Part shown: one piece after another, positions 40,790 through 55,700 of the stretch
Layout: every line of letters begins with the position of its first letter
Numbering within the stretch: position 1 is the first letter of the stretch
Source of the DNA: Atrina japonica
Taxonomy: Eukaryota > Mollusca > Bivalvia > Pterioida > Pinnidae
NCBI GenBank assembly: GCA_030159075.1
Contig: BROG01000128.1
Coordinates: forward strand, 1,131,001 to 1,195,000
Length of the DNA: 64,000 nucleotides
Direction of reading: 5' to 3'
Notes under the pieces: model-generated
The model's input: only the letters and a program-made list of their open reading frames with translations
What the model was told of the DNA's origin: nothing
The model's database searches: none
Made by a program: the position numbers and the translations under genes

Positions 40790-43700
40790 CAGACAGACAA
40801 GAGACAGACAGAGATGAAGTGTGAATAAGTAATTTAGAATAAGTAAAAATGTATCTTGAATGTTTTTTTTTATTTTTTTAAAAATGCATGGCTATAAATG
40901 ACCTGTTCCTAAAGCAATTTACCTGTAGAGACAGGTGCTTGTTAGTGAGTATGATGGGGATGTACATTTATAGGTTATTTTTTAACCCAGCAACATCTAC
41001 CTATACCACCAGGTATTTACATCGATAAATAAACAAAACTGCATGAATAGAAATCAAAATGAACACATCAATTCATATTATTATGTTAATGAGACATTTT
41101 AAGTCTTGATATTTTCAAGAGCATTTTATCGACAATGTCTCAATAAGACATCTAAAAGCACAGGTGTCTGAAGAACTTTTAACTCATCAACCCCTAGAAA
41201 ACAATGGACTCTTCTGTAAATCAATGATTTAGACTAGACCAAATGTGTCCTTAGAAGCCAATGAGTTAAGAACCATATTACAGTAGGTCAGAAAGTCTGG
41301 AAAGAAATGATGGTGGACAATGAAAAAAATCAGTTATCATTCATTGCATGACATATTAGTGTTTAACATCTTACAGTCAAACCTTTCATATCTAAGTATC
41401 TTAATGGTATGCTCTCTTCTGTTGTATTGGAGCAGTCCATTACGGTCCATGGGGTGGAAAGGATCAACATTGTCACTTTTTAATATGTCTTCTTTATAGT
41501 TGTGTAGAAAATATTACAATTAATGTTTTTAAAAACTATGTACATGTATACATCAAGCTAAATAAACGTTATATTTCCAGATACTAATGCATGATTTATG
41601 CTGTCTCAATATATCTATATGTTTGTACAACAATATATATTTCTATTGTTGTCATTGGTAATATTAAAAATAAAATATTCATGCATGTCAACAATCCATG
41701 CAGTACATTTTCAAGAAGTTTGGCAAGAAATAATTAAAAAAAAAAACCATTTTCAACAACGGTAGAAAATGGAAAAAAAAGTCCAGATATAGACTACCTA
41801 TCAGAGATTTGGCATGTATGGACTTACATATACTAATACTCCTAACAGTAATGCTTGCCTTCTCATATATATACTAACATCCTATGTATCGTGCAGAGCT
41901 CAAGCATGGAAATGAAAAAGTAATAAATGATCAGCAGGTAGGGAACTTATGTTAGTACAATTAGTGTTACAAAACTTGTAAGTAATTGTTCACACACCTG
42001 TTGTGCTTGTCGAGATTCCTTATCACTGAGTTTGTCTGCGGGAGCAAGTTTGCATGTGCTGCATTTTGATTCAGTCCAATTTTCAGTGTATGTATATTGT
42101 GTACAGTGTGCTGACCTGATGGTGGGTAGAGAAGTTTTAAATTTGTGCCAGAGTTGAATATGTATCTCTTGGTTTGTGTTATGTACTGTGAAAGTTCAAT
42201 GAATATTATGTTCAAGGGGAATAACTGAGACAAAATACCATATTAAAATTCCTTAGTGCATTTCATTGGTATAGAGGTAGACATCTAAGTCCAGAATTCT
42301 GAGACAAATTCATAGAGTCAATCACAAAGAACATTAATAGTAACGTGTTTCAATGACAAAGAAAGCAGTTTCATTCCTTGTCATGTGTCTAGAGTTACAT
42401 GGAGTTGTCTCCCTTTCTATCCCAATCCTAAAGTATGTCATTCACAAGCCTACAAATGGTTAGTCTATTGTTATTTCACTGGGTGTATTTTTGTTGTTGT
42501 AAATGAGCGATATTATCAGTTAGTCATTGTTCAGTTTTAAATTAACATCCAGTCTTTTGCATGGCATTCTAGTGCATTTGAAATTCAAGAAATGATAACT
42601 CTTAAATGAATATTTCATTATTCTTAAATGATACTTTTCTTTTCCTAAAATTCTGTAAATACAGCTGCTGGTTTTTAGGAATGTTTTTAATATATTTGCT
42701 GGTTTTTAGGAATGTTTTGATTATATTTTATTTAATTTAAGCATTTTCTTCTATCAGTGTTTGATTTGCATTACCATGAGTTCATGTTTAGGTTGATTTT
42801 AATGTGTTAAAGTTCAGAAAATTAAAATTTTACAGTTATTTCAAGTCAGAATTATATTTTGTATAAAATGGTAAATAAGGCTTATTAATTTGCTTATATT
42901 CACTTGTTTCATTTATGCTGCTTAAAGAAAATATCAAATGAAAATATCATGCCATTTAACAAGCAAGCTTCTTCTGTTATCTCTGCTTAAATATTATATA
43001 TATATATATATATAATGGGCAAATATATATTTAGATTGAATATTGCTCTTCAGTTGATATAATTTAGGTGATTGGTTATCAATGCAGTACTACATACAGT
43101 GTGTATTTCCAGAACTTAATATATATACTTTTCTTTTGATATATTTTTTCAGATTCATCATACAAGACAAATTAACATTTTTCACCAATGCTCAGCGAAG
43201 TAAACTGACTTATGAAATCTTGTCACGAGCTGTGTATGAGGAATCAGAATTCAGTGACGATAAATCTACTAAAAAGTTTGGTAAGTCAATATCATGTTGT
43301 AGTGAGGTGTAACTGTGGTGTAGTGAGGTGTAACTGTGGTGTATGAGGAATCAGAATTCAGTGACGATAAATCTACTAAAAAGTTTGGTAAGTCAATATC
43401 ATGTTGTAGTGAGGTGTAACTGTGGTGTAGTGAGGTGTAACTGGTGTATGAGGAATCAGAATTCAGTGACGATAAATCTACTAAAAAGTTTGGTAAGTCA
43501 ATATCATGTGAGGTGTAACTGTGAGGTGTGTAACTGTGGTGTATGAGAATCAGAATTCAGTGGTGTAAAAAGTTTGGTACGTGGTGTATGAGGAATCTGA
43601 ATTCAGTGATGATAAATCTACTAAAAAGTTTGGTAAGTCAATATCATGTTGTAGTGAGGTGTAACTGTGGTGTAGTGAGGTGTAACTGTTGTGTAGTGAG

Positions 43701-46700
43701 GTGTAACTGTGGTGTAGTGAGGTGTAACTGTGATGTTTGAGGAATCAGAATTCAGTGACGATAAATCTACTAAAAAGTTTGGTAAGTCAATACCATGTTG
43801 TAGTGAGGTGTAACTGTGGTGTAGTGAGGTGTAACTGTGGTGTAGTGAGGTGTAACTGTGGTGTTCAGTATGATAGGTTGGTACGTCAACTGTGTGTGTA
43901 ACTGAGTGAATCAGAATTCAGTGACGATAAATCTACTAAAAAGTGGTTGGTAAGTCAATATCAGGTGTTGTAGTGAGGTGTAACTGTGGTGTAGTGAGGT
44001 GTAACTATTGTGTAGTGAGGTGTAACTGTGATGTTGTAACTGAGGTGTAGTCAGAACTTCAGTGTGACGATAAATCTACTAAAAAGTTTGGTAAGTCAAT
44101 ACCTGTGTTGAAGTGAGGTGTAACTGTGTAGTGAGGTGTAGTGAGTAGTGAGGTGTAACTGTGGTGTAGTGAGGTGTAACTGTGATGTGTTTGAGGAATC
44201 AGAATTCAGTGACGATAAATGTGGTAAAACTGTTTGGTAAGTGTAACAATTGTGTACCAGGTGTAACTGGTGTAGTGAGGTGTAACTGTGGTGTAGTGAG
44301 GTGTAACTATTGTGTAGTGAGGTGTAACTGTGGTGTAGTTTGGGGTCACTATTGTAGCAATGAAGGGTTACTGTTGTTGTAGTGAGGCGTTAATATAGTA
44401 GCAGTGAGGGGTTATGTCTATTTTTATGCTTTTGTAAGACAATCTTCTAGTTGATAGATGTATATATATATATATTTAGTATTAGGTATTTTTCTTTATT
44501 TGATGCATTGTTATTTTCTTTCTTTCATTTGATAACCAAGTCTTAAGCAAATCACTTCAGGCAGTAGGACAGATGGTAGTACTCTGTCATGTAGCAAGGA
44601 CCTTAAATTTAGTGAGATAAACACAAATATAGATGATATGCCTTATCACAGAGCAGGCCTTGTTATGAAAGCTTGGGAACATAGACCAGTAGGCCAGGAC
44701 ATATGTAAATGATATGCCTTATCTCAGGGCCTTATCACAGGGCAGGCCTTGTTATGAAGGTTTAGAAGGCTTGAGAACATAGACCAGTAGGCCAGGACAT
44801 ATGTAAATGATATGCCATATCACAGGACCTTATTACCGGGCAGGCCTTGTTATGAAGGCTTGGGAACATAGTCCAGAAGGCCAGGACAAATGTAAATGAT
44901 ATACCTTATCTCAGGTCCTTATCACAGGGCAGGCCTTGTTATGAAGGCTTGAGAACATAGACCAGTAGGCCAGGACATATGTAAATGATATGCCATATCA
45001 CAGGACCTTATTACCGGGCAGGCCTTGTTATTAAAACTTGGGAACATAGACCAGTAGGCCAGGACATATGTAAATGATATGCCATATTTCAGGGTCTTAT
45101 CACAGGGCAGGCCTTGTTATTAAAACTTGGGAACATAGACCAGTAGGCTAGGATAAATGTAAATGATATGCCATATCACAGGACCTTATCACCAGTAGGC
45201 CAGGCCATATGTTATCACAGGACCTATCAAAGGGCAGGCCATGAACAACTAGACCAGTAGGCTAGGATAAATGTAAATGATATGCCTTATAGGGCTGCAA
45301 TGATACACTGTAATGACGATACGACACGTTTTGGGATTCATACCTGACGATACAATACATTTACGGTACACTTGAATAAAACAACTAAAATGAAAATTCA
45401 ATAAAGACATCATTCCATTTCTGTGCACTTACTTTTAAAAATAAAGTTTTTGTTTCACATATCCTATTTATTCTGTTTTGTTTACTTTTAATGTCAACTA
45501 AATGTGATATATCCTGTTAAATAAATTAGTGACTACATTTGTGGAGAAAGGAACATCATTTATGGCTCTTAAATGTTAATCAATTTTTTAAAACCATCAG
45601 ACTCCACTTAACTGAAAGGTCGTAAATAAGTCACAAGAAACTGAGCTATTACTTTTGAAATAGCCTTGGCCCTCAGCAAATTGATCGACAACCTTGTGTT
45701 CATTGATTGTTGCAAACTATGTTGCACATGCGAATTTACAATTTATTTTAATTTTAGGCTTCGATTCATAATTAATAATTTATGTTTGGATGATGCCATT
45801 TCATGCCAAGCGACATGTTCATGATTTTATTGTAAGATATATCCATGTTACAAAGACGACAAGTGGTGCAAGTTTTTCAAACTTATGTTGAGCCTCCTGG
45901 CATATGTAGCTTTTTGTACCATGAGTTAGTCCATATCAGCGACTTGTATGAAGACAGTGCCGTGAGGGACTAAGTACATCTGTTTTCCTCATGGGTGAAC
46001 TGCTTTTCACCATTTTTTTGTTTACTGGTAAATCAAAAATAGAGTATACAGAGTCTTAAACCAGAAACGGATAAATCCAGAAAATATCATAGGTGTATCG
46101 TGGCATAAAGTCAACGTACCATGTATCGTACCGAAGGTAAAATACTGCAATATATCAGAGTTTGGTATATCGTTGCACTACTAATACCTCACCATAGGAC
46201 CTTATCACAGGATAGGCCTTGTTATTAAGGCTTGGGAACATAGAACAGTAAGCCAGGGCAAATATAAATGATGTGCCTTATCATAGGGCAGGCCTTGTTA
46301 TTAAAGCTTGGGAACATAGACCAGTAGGCCAGGACAAATATTAATGATATGCCATGTCTCAGGGCAGGTGTGGGGACATAAGCAACTCTGCCAGGACAAA
46401 TATTATACATTGTAGATATACCTTATCACAGGGCAGAAGTCTTCAGCTTTGGAGTAGACATTTGTAGACATTTTTGCCCTATCACAGGGGTATCTTGTGT
46501 TTGGGAACATATAACACAGTTTGCCCTATTACAGGGAAGAAGCTTGGGAACATGGATCTTTTTACCAGTACAAATAACTTAGTTTTGACCTAACATAGAC
46601 ATTTTATCAAGAAAAAACATCTCTGATGTGACTTGTCACAGGAAAGGGCCTGTAAATTTGGAAATATTGATCCAGCTCTTTCTTATTTTTGGGACTAAGA

Positions 46701-49700
46701 CCTCAACTTTGGTAACATAGACCAATTAAGACAAGTAACATTGATTTGCAATTTGCCAGGGCAGTGTTTATAAGATCGCCAAATGATGACTATATCAATA
46801 AATGTTCACACAGATGTTTTACGTTCCTGAACCTACCAATACTGTATTAAACATTTCAGGTATTAAGAAGTTGGTTAACAATCAGACATACACAGCAGCA
46901 TTTCCCCTTCATGATGTAAGTATAGGGTCATTTTTTCCTCCCTCTCTCTCACACTTACACTAACATTGTTTTTTTTTCTGTCTTTCGAAACTTCATAAAA
47001 TTGATTTCAGCTAATTCTTTCATCCACATTACATGTAAAGTTTCATCACATTATCACTGTTGTGGCATAGATCTAAATGAAAGAAGAGCATAGGAGATAT
47101 TTATCTGTTTATAGCCATATCGGGACATTATTATATTTGAAGAATTGTTCTGACTCTGTGACAAGTGCATTTTGTATTTCAGGGACGGTACACAAGTGAT
47201 CATTCTTTACTGACATCAAAAACTAATGACAGGCATGTGAGTATAGCGCTTTTTGGTCTTGGTGATTTCTTTGATTTAATACATAAAAACTGATAAAACT
47301 TACATTTATGTATAGTAACTGTTTGTTTCTTTTATTTTTTCCTTGTGCAATTCTTAATATGTAAATAAAAAAGACATGTTTATTATTGTACACCTCTTGT
47401 AAGAATTGGTAAAAAAATATTTTTATAAAAAGAATGTTCCAAAAATATCATGAAATTGTCACTTTATTTTAAATTTGTATAAAATTGTCCAACTTCATTG
47501 TAACATTACATGCACTCTGCAGCTTTTTGTTGTTTTTTTTAAGTCAATTTCTCAAGAATTGTGAAGCATGATTATGATATAGAAATAAAATGACAACTTC
47601 ATCGCTCATCACATTTTTTATAAGTTAATGTTTTTTCTACCATTTCAGCTTTTGTATGAGATATGGGCTAAACCAGGTGCATGGTACAAATACCAGCCTC
47701 TGGATCAAGTCAGGTAACTGTTTGTTTTCATATTCATTCATACCTGCCAACCTCTGAAAACTTCATTGAGGGAGATCTATCGGTTCTTTCATTTAACACC
47801 CAACTGTCACTTCATCCATAAAATGCAAGCAACAGCAGCCAACATACGATGTGTTTTGTGAAATTTTCGGCCATGAGGTAAAGTAAAGATTAACGAGTTG
47901 AATTGTCAATAAAATAATTATTTTAGTTTCTAATTGTTTTTAGAAATCATTTTGAACTACAAACAGAAGAAAATGGATCACTTTCAAAACATAAATTTTT
48001 TGGAATGACGAATGGTTGTACTTCTTCTACTGACATTTTTACCTACATGGCCGGGCAAAGGACAATTGAAATCTTGTTGCCCAGTTCTAACTTTTACTTG
48101 TGGGGTTGAAATATCCGAATGTGGGAGATTTTATACTCCCGTGCGAAAGTGGAGCGACAAGCAGGATATTTCCAAAATTTCGTTGTTTGTCAGGAGACTC
48201 CCGCACTTAAACGGGAGGGTTGGCAGGTATGTTCATTAGATGACCTGTCTAAAGTGATGAAGATGTTTGTACGTTAGTAAGTGATGCTGTAAATTACCGT
48301 TAATGTAAATCCAGCTTTATTCATGAAAGTTTTGTTTACGCGTAATTTCACAGGAGCTCTCGCTCACGAAAATAGATTTATCACATAATGAAGTATGATT
48401 ATAGTATGACAAAATGGACATTCGAAATCACGAATATATCTCGCTATAAGTTTAGAACTTGTGTATCGCAAACATTTCTAGATCTGTATTATTCAAAAAC
48501 ATTTGAGAATTGAGATTTCAGACCTAAACCCATATAGAATGGAACCTCCTTAGACCAACTAACTGACTGATGCAAATTGGTCAGGTTAGGAAGGTGGTCT
48601 CTTAAGTGAAGGTCTGGACTTATCTAATATTTATTAAGAAGAAGGTTTGAAAGACTAAATCTCTATGGTCTTAAATGGAAGATGGCCTCTTTAGTGAGAT
48701 TGTCTCTAAGCTATGTTCCATTGTATTTGTAGAGTACTAACACACGTCAGCTTAGTGATGTTTTCCATAGGTCACTTGTGTTGTGGTTGCTTTCATTTTA
48801 TTTTTCCTGTGTTTGGGTTTATGAATTGAATCAGATGACAAATTATGGGTCTAGGCTAGGACATACAAGGTGAAAAACTTACAGACTTCCCTAATTATGA
48901 TAACTGGGAGTATCTTAATGCTAACTTAGTAGAAATAAATTAAATAAAATGTCATTTGAAATGCAGATTATAATAGTTTTATCATGTTTGACTGACAGGA
49001 AAGAAGTAAAAGAACTTGTACTTCAATTTCAGAAATTACTTTGGAGAGAAAATTGGAATCTACTTCAGTTGGTTGGGATATTACACTTCCATGCTTATAC
49101 CAGCAGCATTGGTTGGTCTTGTGGCATTTATCTATGGACTTGCAACTTTTTTGGATGATGTGCCAAGGTATTTGTAGTCAATACAAATTTATTTTTAGCT
49201 TGTATGCATAGAAGTGTAGAGAGCTAATACCCCAGGCGTTATCTTTGGCATTGTCCCTGGACAAAAGCTTTTACATGGGATATATCTTTTGAAATATGAC
49301 TAAGTTGTAGAACACTAGTATTTAACATAGCAATAACCTAATGGTCAGTTTATGGTCAGTTATTTCAGATGTTTCCATGAACTTTTATGAGGAGAATATA
49401 AGCATATAGTACATGATTCTGAGGGAATATTTTCAATTGTATTTTAAATTTCAATTTCAAAAGAAATAATGTAGAATCAGAAAATTTTGTGAGGTTAGAA
49501 TTCTGTTGTTTTACAAATATAATAAATTTGATGACATTAAATTTCATTGAAATAAAAAAAAGCTGATTGTAAAGGAACCTATTACTAGGTAACATTTATG
49601 TAAAATTTCGTCATGGTTTAAATTTCATTGATAAATGAAAACAACAAAATAAATGAAATTTAAACCACAACGAAATTTACTGATTTTAGTTTTAACATTT

Positions 49701-52700
49701 GACAATATTGGTTTTTGTTTTTTGTTGTTGTTGTTATTGTTTGTTTTAAGATTTTGTCCTCAGATGTTCAAAATTTGATACATTTATTTCAGCTCAGAAA
49801 TATGTGACATTAAAGAAGCCGGTAATTTTACCATGTGTCCTCTGTGTGATAAGAGATGTACCTACTGGAGACTTGAGGACAGCTGTAGATACTCCAAAGC
49901 CACATACCTCTTTGACAACTATGCCACAGTGGCCTTTGCTATATTTATGGCTCTTTGGGGTAAATATTCTTCTCAGTCTCTTTCAGTATATCAAACTTTT
50001 CCATATATAAGAAATAAATCTTAACTTTCATAAAAATGGGAAAGAACTCCCATAAGGGGCCACCTGATATTTGGTCATGTTGACTTTTGGTAAACCTTTC
50101 GATGCTGAACATATTTGATATGATACTTTCTCTGTGATTGTTTTCAAGATAATTAGCCGTAAAAGACAGAATCATGCAAAATTCCCTTAGAATTGGAAAT
50201 AACTTGCATACAGGGTACCCTGACAATTTTATCTATGTGTAGATGTGAATTTTACTTTGTTAAATTATGACCTAAACTATAATGAGTTAATGAATGTTTG
50301 ATAGCTTTTAAAAGGTCAATATTCCTTTTACTTTTCCTGAATTTTGGGAGGTCAATATTCCTTTTACTTTTCCTGAATTTTGGGATATACGAAAAATTAT
50401 TATAAATATAGTTAACATAATTTGTAAAACAAGTGAGTCCAACTGAATATTTTCTTTTACAAATCATCCTTATATTTGCAGCTTCGTTTTTCCACGAGTT
50501 CTGGAAACGGAAGCAGGCAGAGTTAGAGTATGATTGGGATGTAGCTGATTTTGAGGAAGGAGAGGTCAGTATTAGATGTCATATGTCTCTTTTATTTCTA
50601 AATGTTATGTTATGTTGACAAATTGTTTCTAGTTGTTTAGTGGAAGAGTGTTCGATACATGAACTGAAGGCCCCAGGTTTGATTCCGTGTACTAGGTGAT
50701 CTGTAGGACTTGTTAAAAAGGCATTAACTGTTCCTTCACCAACTCGGCATAAGTAGTTAAAGACAGTGGAACATTTTTTATTAGTATCTTTGGAAAAACG
50801 TCACTGCTTTCCCCTATATTTATGAATTAAAAAAAAAATCTCAAACAGTATTGTGTAAAAGTGTGAAAATCTGTATTTTCAATCTTCTATATCATTCTGC
50901 TACTTTTTACAGGAAACTGTAAGACCAGAATATGAAGTGTCTGTATCCAGGAGGCGAACCAACCCCGTAACAAAAGTAAGTTTCTGTATTGTATATGTAT
51001 CTGATTAATTTGATGGAGTGCCTTGAAACAAATTTGTGTAATTTGCATTTCAAAACAAACTACATTGGAATTTTACACCTAGCTATCTGTTGTTTTGATT
51101 TCAGCGTGATGAACCGTACATTCCTCCGTGGAGCAAGTGTTGTAGATATGGGACAACGTTTACGATTCTCCTCTTCTTTGTAAGTTATACCTTTATGATA
51201 TTCAGTTCAATGTTGCCTCAGTAATTACAGAATGTTGACATTACTACATGTAAGAGTATGATATACAAACATATGAAGTTTGTATTCAGTTTACAGTGAT
51301 TGATATCATTAACTTATAGCCCAGTTTAAGATCCTGTTACCAATGCAATATCTTATATTTCTCCCCTAATTTTTAGCCCATCATCAACAGATGGTGGGCT
51401 ATTCAAATCGTCATGCATCCGTGGTCCATCCGTCCTTACCAATTCTTGTTACCGCTATTTCTCAGAAAGTATAGAAGGGATCTCCTCGAACTTTGACATG
51501 AAAGTTCTCCTTGAGGTCTAGTTGTGCATATTGCATTTTTAGAGATCAGAATCGAATATGACCGACAAGAAGCCATCTTGGATTTTGACCAGAGGAAGAT
51601 TGTTACTGCTATTTCTCAGAAAGGACTGAAGGGATCTCCTTGATATTGTCATGAAGGTTCCCCTTGAGGTCTAGTTGTGCATATCACATTTTCAGAGAGA
51701 TCAGAATCCAACATGGCGGACAGGTGGCCATCTTGGATTTTGACCAAAGGAAGTGTGTTATCACTTCTTCTCGGAAGGACTGAATGCATCTCCTTGAAAT
51801 TTGACATGAATGTTCCCCTTGAGGTCTAGTTGTGTGCATATGATATTTTAAGAGAGATAGGATTCCAGCATGGCTGACAGGTGGCCATCTTGGATTTTGA
51901 CAACGGAAGTATGTTACCCCTATTTCTCAGTAAGTACTGAAGGGATCTTGTTTAAATCTGACATGAAGTTTCTCTATGAGGTCCAGTTTGGCATATTTTA
52001 CATTTTCAGATTGATCAAAATCCAGCATGGCTGGCAGGCTGCCATTTATTGAACAAAAGATGTTTGTTACCATTTATATTTCTCAAAAAGTACTGTAGGG
52101 ATCTCACTGAAATTTGACATGAGGGTTGCCTTTGAAGTTTGAGCTATAATTGTGCATAGGCGGTCATGTTGAATTCCATACTCTCTGAAAACGTAATATG
52201 TTCAGTTCAAGTTCAGTTTCACTATAATCTTGTGTAAAAGTATTTCACAGAGATATGGATATAAGTTAAAATTCAATGTTGAGACACAGAATAAGAGAAA
52301 AGAACAATCTGTCATAGATCAGACATAGAACATTCCATGGTGGGTGCCAAGATCCCTCTGGGATCTCTTGTTAGCAAAAGTTTCCAATTATTTCCACCCT
52401 GTAGCTCACACTTGGTATAGTAACAATGGAGAATTTTACAATTTTAAGCCTACTCAATCAAAACTCAAAATTAGATGAAACCTGAGTAAAACTGACAACA
52501 ATTTTTTTTTCTAATATGATGTATTATGATATAGAATTCCAGTTAAAAGGAAACAGGACTTAAAAGAGTCTATTAACCCTTTCAAGGAGCCTATGTGGAA
52601 TGAGTGGTTAGAGTATTGTGCTTTAAACCATGAAGTCTCTCACTTCTCGTCAGCACTGGTTCAAACTCTGGAACAGAAAGTGATTTTCTCTCCTCAACAT

Positions 52701-55700
52701 TAAAAACTGGCTGCCACCATATAATAAAAAAATTGTTGACTTTAGCATAAAACACAAAAAAAACCCACCCCAATATTAAACATTTTAAACCTATAGACCA
52801 TAGTAGACTTGTCCATATAAGAGCATTCCATCGATATACTTGGGGGTGAAATTTTACCTTAGATTGGAGTCACTACAATTTGGCCACTTTGGTCATAAAA
52901 TGAAGGGTTAATTTTTGGTCAGTTAAATTTTGGTCATTTATGTTTATATCATGTTTAAATTTGGCCTGCCATCAAACCTTGGGTTGTAGTATCGAACATT
53001 CCGGATACAGATAAATTGTATCATAAATTCATAGTTATTTTTTATGAACAAAAAAAAAATTATAAGGTTACATCATTTTTAATACTATGCACAAAACTAT
53101 GTTACTGAAATAATTTCATCTTAATACTAGTATTCATAGCGTGCTGGATGTAAAACAACATAAAAACAAACAAAAGAACAAAAAATGTTAACTTGAAACC
53201 TATGTTGACTTGCAATTGTGAGATGAACCCTTATTGACCAGTCAGCATGAATTAAGTGAGTGACAAGTTAGGCCTATTCATCTTATGTGAATGGACAATA
53301 GCAGGCACATTGATTATTTTTAGGTAATCGTGTACAATGTTTATATTTACAGTATTATGACTGTTCAATATATTGGATTTACATCCGCATAATATTTCTG
53401 ACTTACACTATTAGTTATAGGAAACTTTCCCCCTTGAATTGCTAGATGATATTAAAATTCATTTTTAGTTATGTATAATCCTTAAAATAACAATGATGAG
53501 CATTTAAGATATATAAATTATTTACAAAGACTGACTAAACTAGTTTATGGAGGAATGGACTATTCCCATTTCTAATATGGTACCAGTTTGATAGGTATAA
53601 AATGTACCATTTCTAGGTTACAGTGTATGTTTTCTAGGTATAACCCCTATTTTAGGTAACAGCTGTAAGTTTCTAGGTATGATGTACCAGTTTCTAATTA
53701 TATAGTACCTATTTCTATATACAGTGTACCAGTTTCTAGGTTACAGTTACAGTTTCTAGGTATAGAAGTGACCTATTTCTAGATGAGTAAATTAGGTGTC
53801 CTATTTCTAGGTATATAGTGTACCTATTGCTAGTAACATGGACTATTTCTAGGTATACCCTATTTCTAGGTACAGGTGTACCAGTTTCTCTGGTAAACAG
53901 GTGTACCTATTTTAGGTCTATAGTGTACCTATTTTAGGTACATAGTGTACCTTTTTCTACGTATACAGTGTACCTATTTCTAGGTATACAGTGTACCAGT
54001 TTCTAGGTAGTTGTACCTATTTCTAGGTATACAGTGTACCAGTTTCTAGGTATACAGTGTACCAGTTTCTAGGTATACAGTGTTACAGTTTCTAGGTATC
54101 AGTGTTCCTATTTCTAGGTAGGTGTACAGTTTCTAGGCAGTGTACCAGTTTCTAGGTATACAGTGTACCAGTTTCTAGGTATATAGTGTACCAGTTTCTA
54201 GGTATATAGTGTACCTATTTCTAGGTATATAGTGTACCAGCTTCTAGGTATATAGTGTACCTATTTCTAGGTATATAGTGTACCAGTTTCTAGGTATATA
54301 GTGTACCTATTTCTAGGTATACAGTGTACCAGTTTCTAGGTATATAGTGTACCAATTTCTAGGTATACAGTGTACCAGTTTCTAGGTATAAGTAACTATT
54401 TCTAGTGTACCTGTATAGAGTGTACCTATTTCTAGGTATATAGTGTACCAGTTTCTAGGTATACAGTGTACCAGTTTCTAGTTATATAGTGTACCTATTT
54501 CTAGGTATATAGTGTACCTATTTTGGGGTATACAGTGTACCAGTTTCTAGTTATATAGTGTACCTATTTCTAGGTATACAGTGTACCAGTTTCTAGGTAT
54601 ACAGTGTACCAGTTTCTAGTTATATAGTGTACCAGTTTCTAGGTATACAATGTACCAGTTTCTAGGTATACAGTGTACCAGTGTCTAGGTATACAATGTA
54701 CCTATTTCTAGGTATATAGTGTACCTATTTCTAGGTATACAGTGTACCAGTTTCTAGGTATATAGTGTACCTATTTCTAGGTATACAGTGTACCTATTTC
54801 TAGGTATACAGTGTACCAGTTTCTAGGTATACAGTGTACCTATTTCTAGGTATAGAGTGTACCAGTAGGTATATAGTTTCTAGGTATACAGTTGGTACTA
54901 TTTCTAGGTGTACAGTGTGTATCAGTTTCTAGGTATAGTGTACCTAGTGTCTAGGTACAGTGTACCTATTTCTAGGTTATACATGTACAGTTTCTAGGTA
55001 TACAGTGTACAGTTTCTAGGTATACAGTGTACCTAGTATACAGTGTGTACCAGTTTCTAGGTATACAGTATGTACCAGTTTTCTAGGTATACAGTTTGTA
55101 CCTATTTCTAGGTATACAAGTGTACCAGTTTCTAGGTATACCAGTGTACAGTGTCTTTACCTATTTCTAGGTATACAGTTGGTGTAGTTTCTAGGTATAC
55201 AGTGTACCAGTTTCTAGGTATATAATGTACCTATTTCTAGGTATACAGTGTACCAGTTTCTAGGTATATAGTGTATCAGTTTCTAGGTATATAGTGTACC
55301 TATTTCTAGGTATACAGTGTACCAGTTTCTAGGTATACAGTGTACCAGTTCTAGGTATTACAGTGTACCTATTTCTAGGTATACAGTGTACCAGTTTCTA
55401 GGTATACAATGTACCAGTTTCTAGGTATACAGTGTACCAGTGTCTAGGTATACAGTGTACCAGTTTCTAGGTATACAGTGTATCAGTTTCTAGGTATACA
55501 GTGTACCTATTTCTAGGTATACAGTGTACCTATTTCTAGGTATACAGTGTACCAGTTTCTAGGTATACAGTGTACCAGTTTCTAGGTAAATAGTGTACCT
55601 ATTTCTAGGTATACAGTGTACCAGTTTCTAGGTATACAGTGTACCAGTTTCTAGGTATACAGTGTACCTGTTTCTAGGTATACAGTGTACCAGTTTCTAG

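Larger units (their letters stand above)
33537..43152. other. Intron 7 of the core gene (9.6 kb)
   Basis: Contains a candidate cassette exon (34198-34254), the AGGTCA-rich array (34577-35075), two foldback MITEs, the 90-bp array (36845-37835), a 54-bp array (38173-38362) and AG/T microsatellites. A 34-bp pair with GCTGGTTTTTAGGAATGTTT is at 42664-42725. No other exon supported. Confidence 0.6.
43281..46859. other. Intron 8 of the core gene
   Basis: Occupied by the exon-derived array (to 44345), a ~100-bp tandem repeat (44600-46420) and a transposon inserted inside that repeat (45291-46182). The ~440 bases before exon 9 are single-copy by eye. Confidence 0.7.
47714..49032. other. Intron 11 of the core gene
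   Basis: Contains a MITE (47739-48232) and a dispersed repeat copy (48535-48725). The rest is unremarkable. Confidence 0.55.

Noticed and set aside
41895..41937. Exon-like segment [14 protein letters not shown] before GTAGGG
   Set aside because: The open frame needs phase 1 or 0 entry and phase 0 exit, while both neighbouring exons require phase 2; in the fitting frame there is a TGA.
43082..43740. Separate small genes in the frames at 43082-43312, 43343-43546 and 43543-43740
   Set aside because: The first contains exon 8; the others are out-of-frame copies of the exon 8 end and spacer units.
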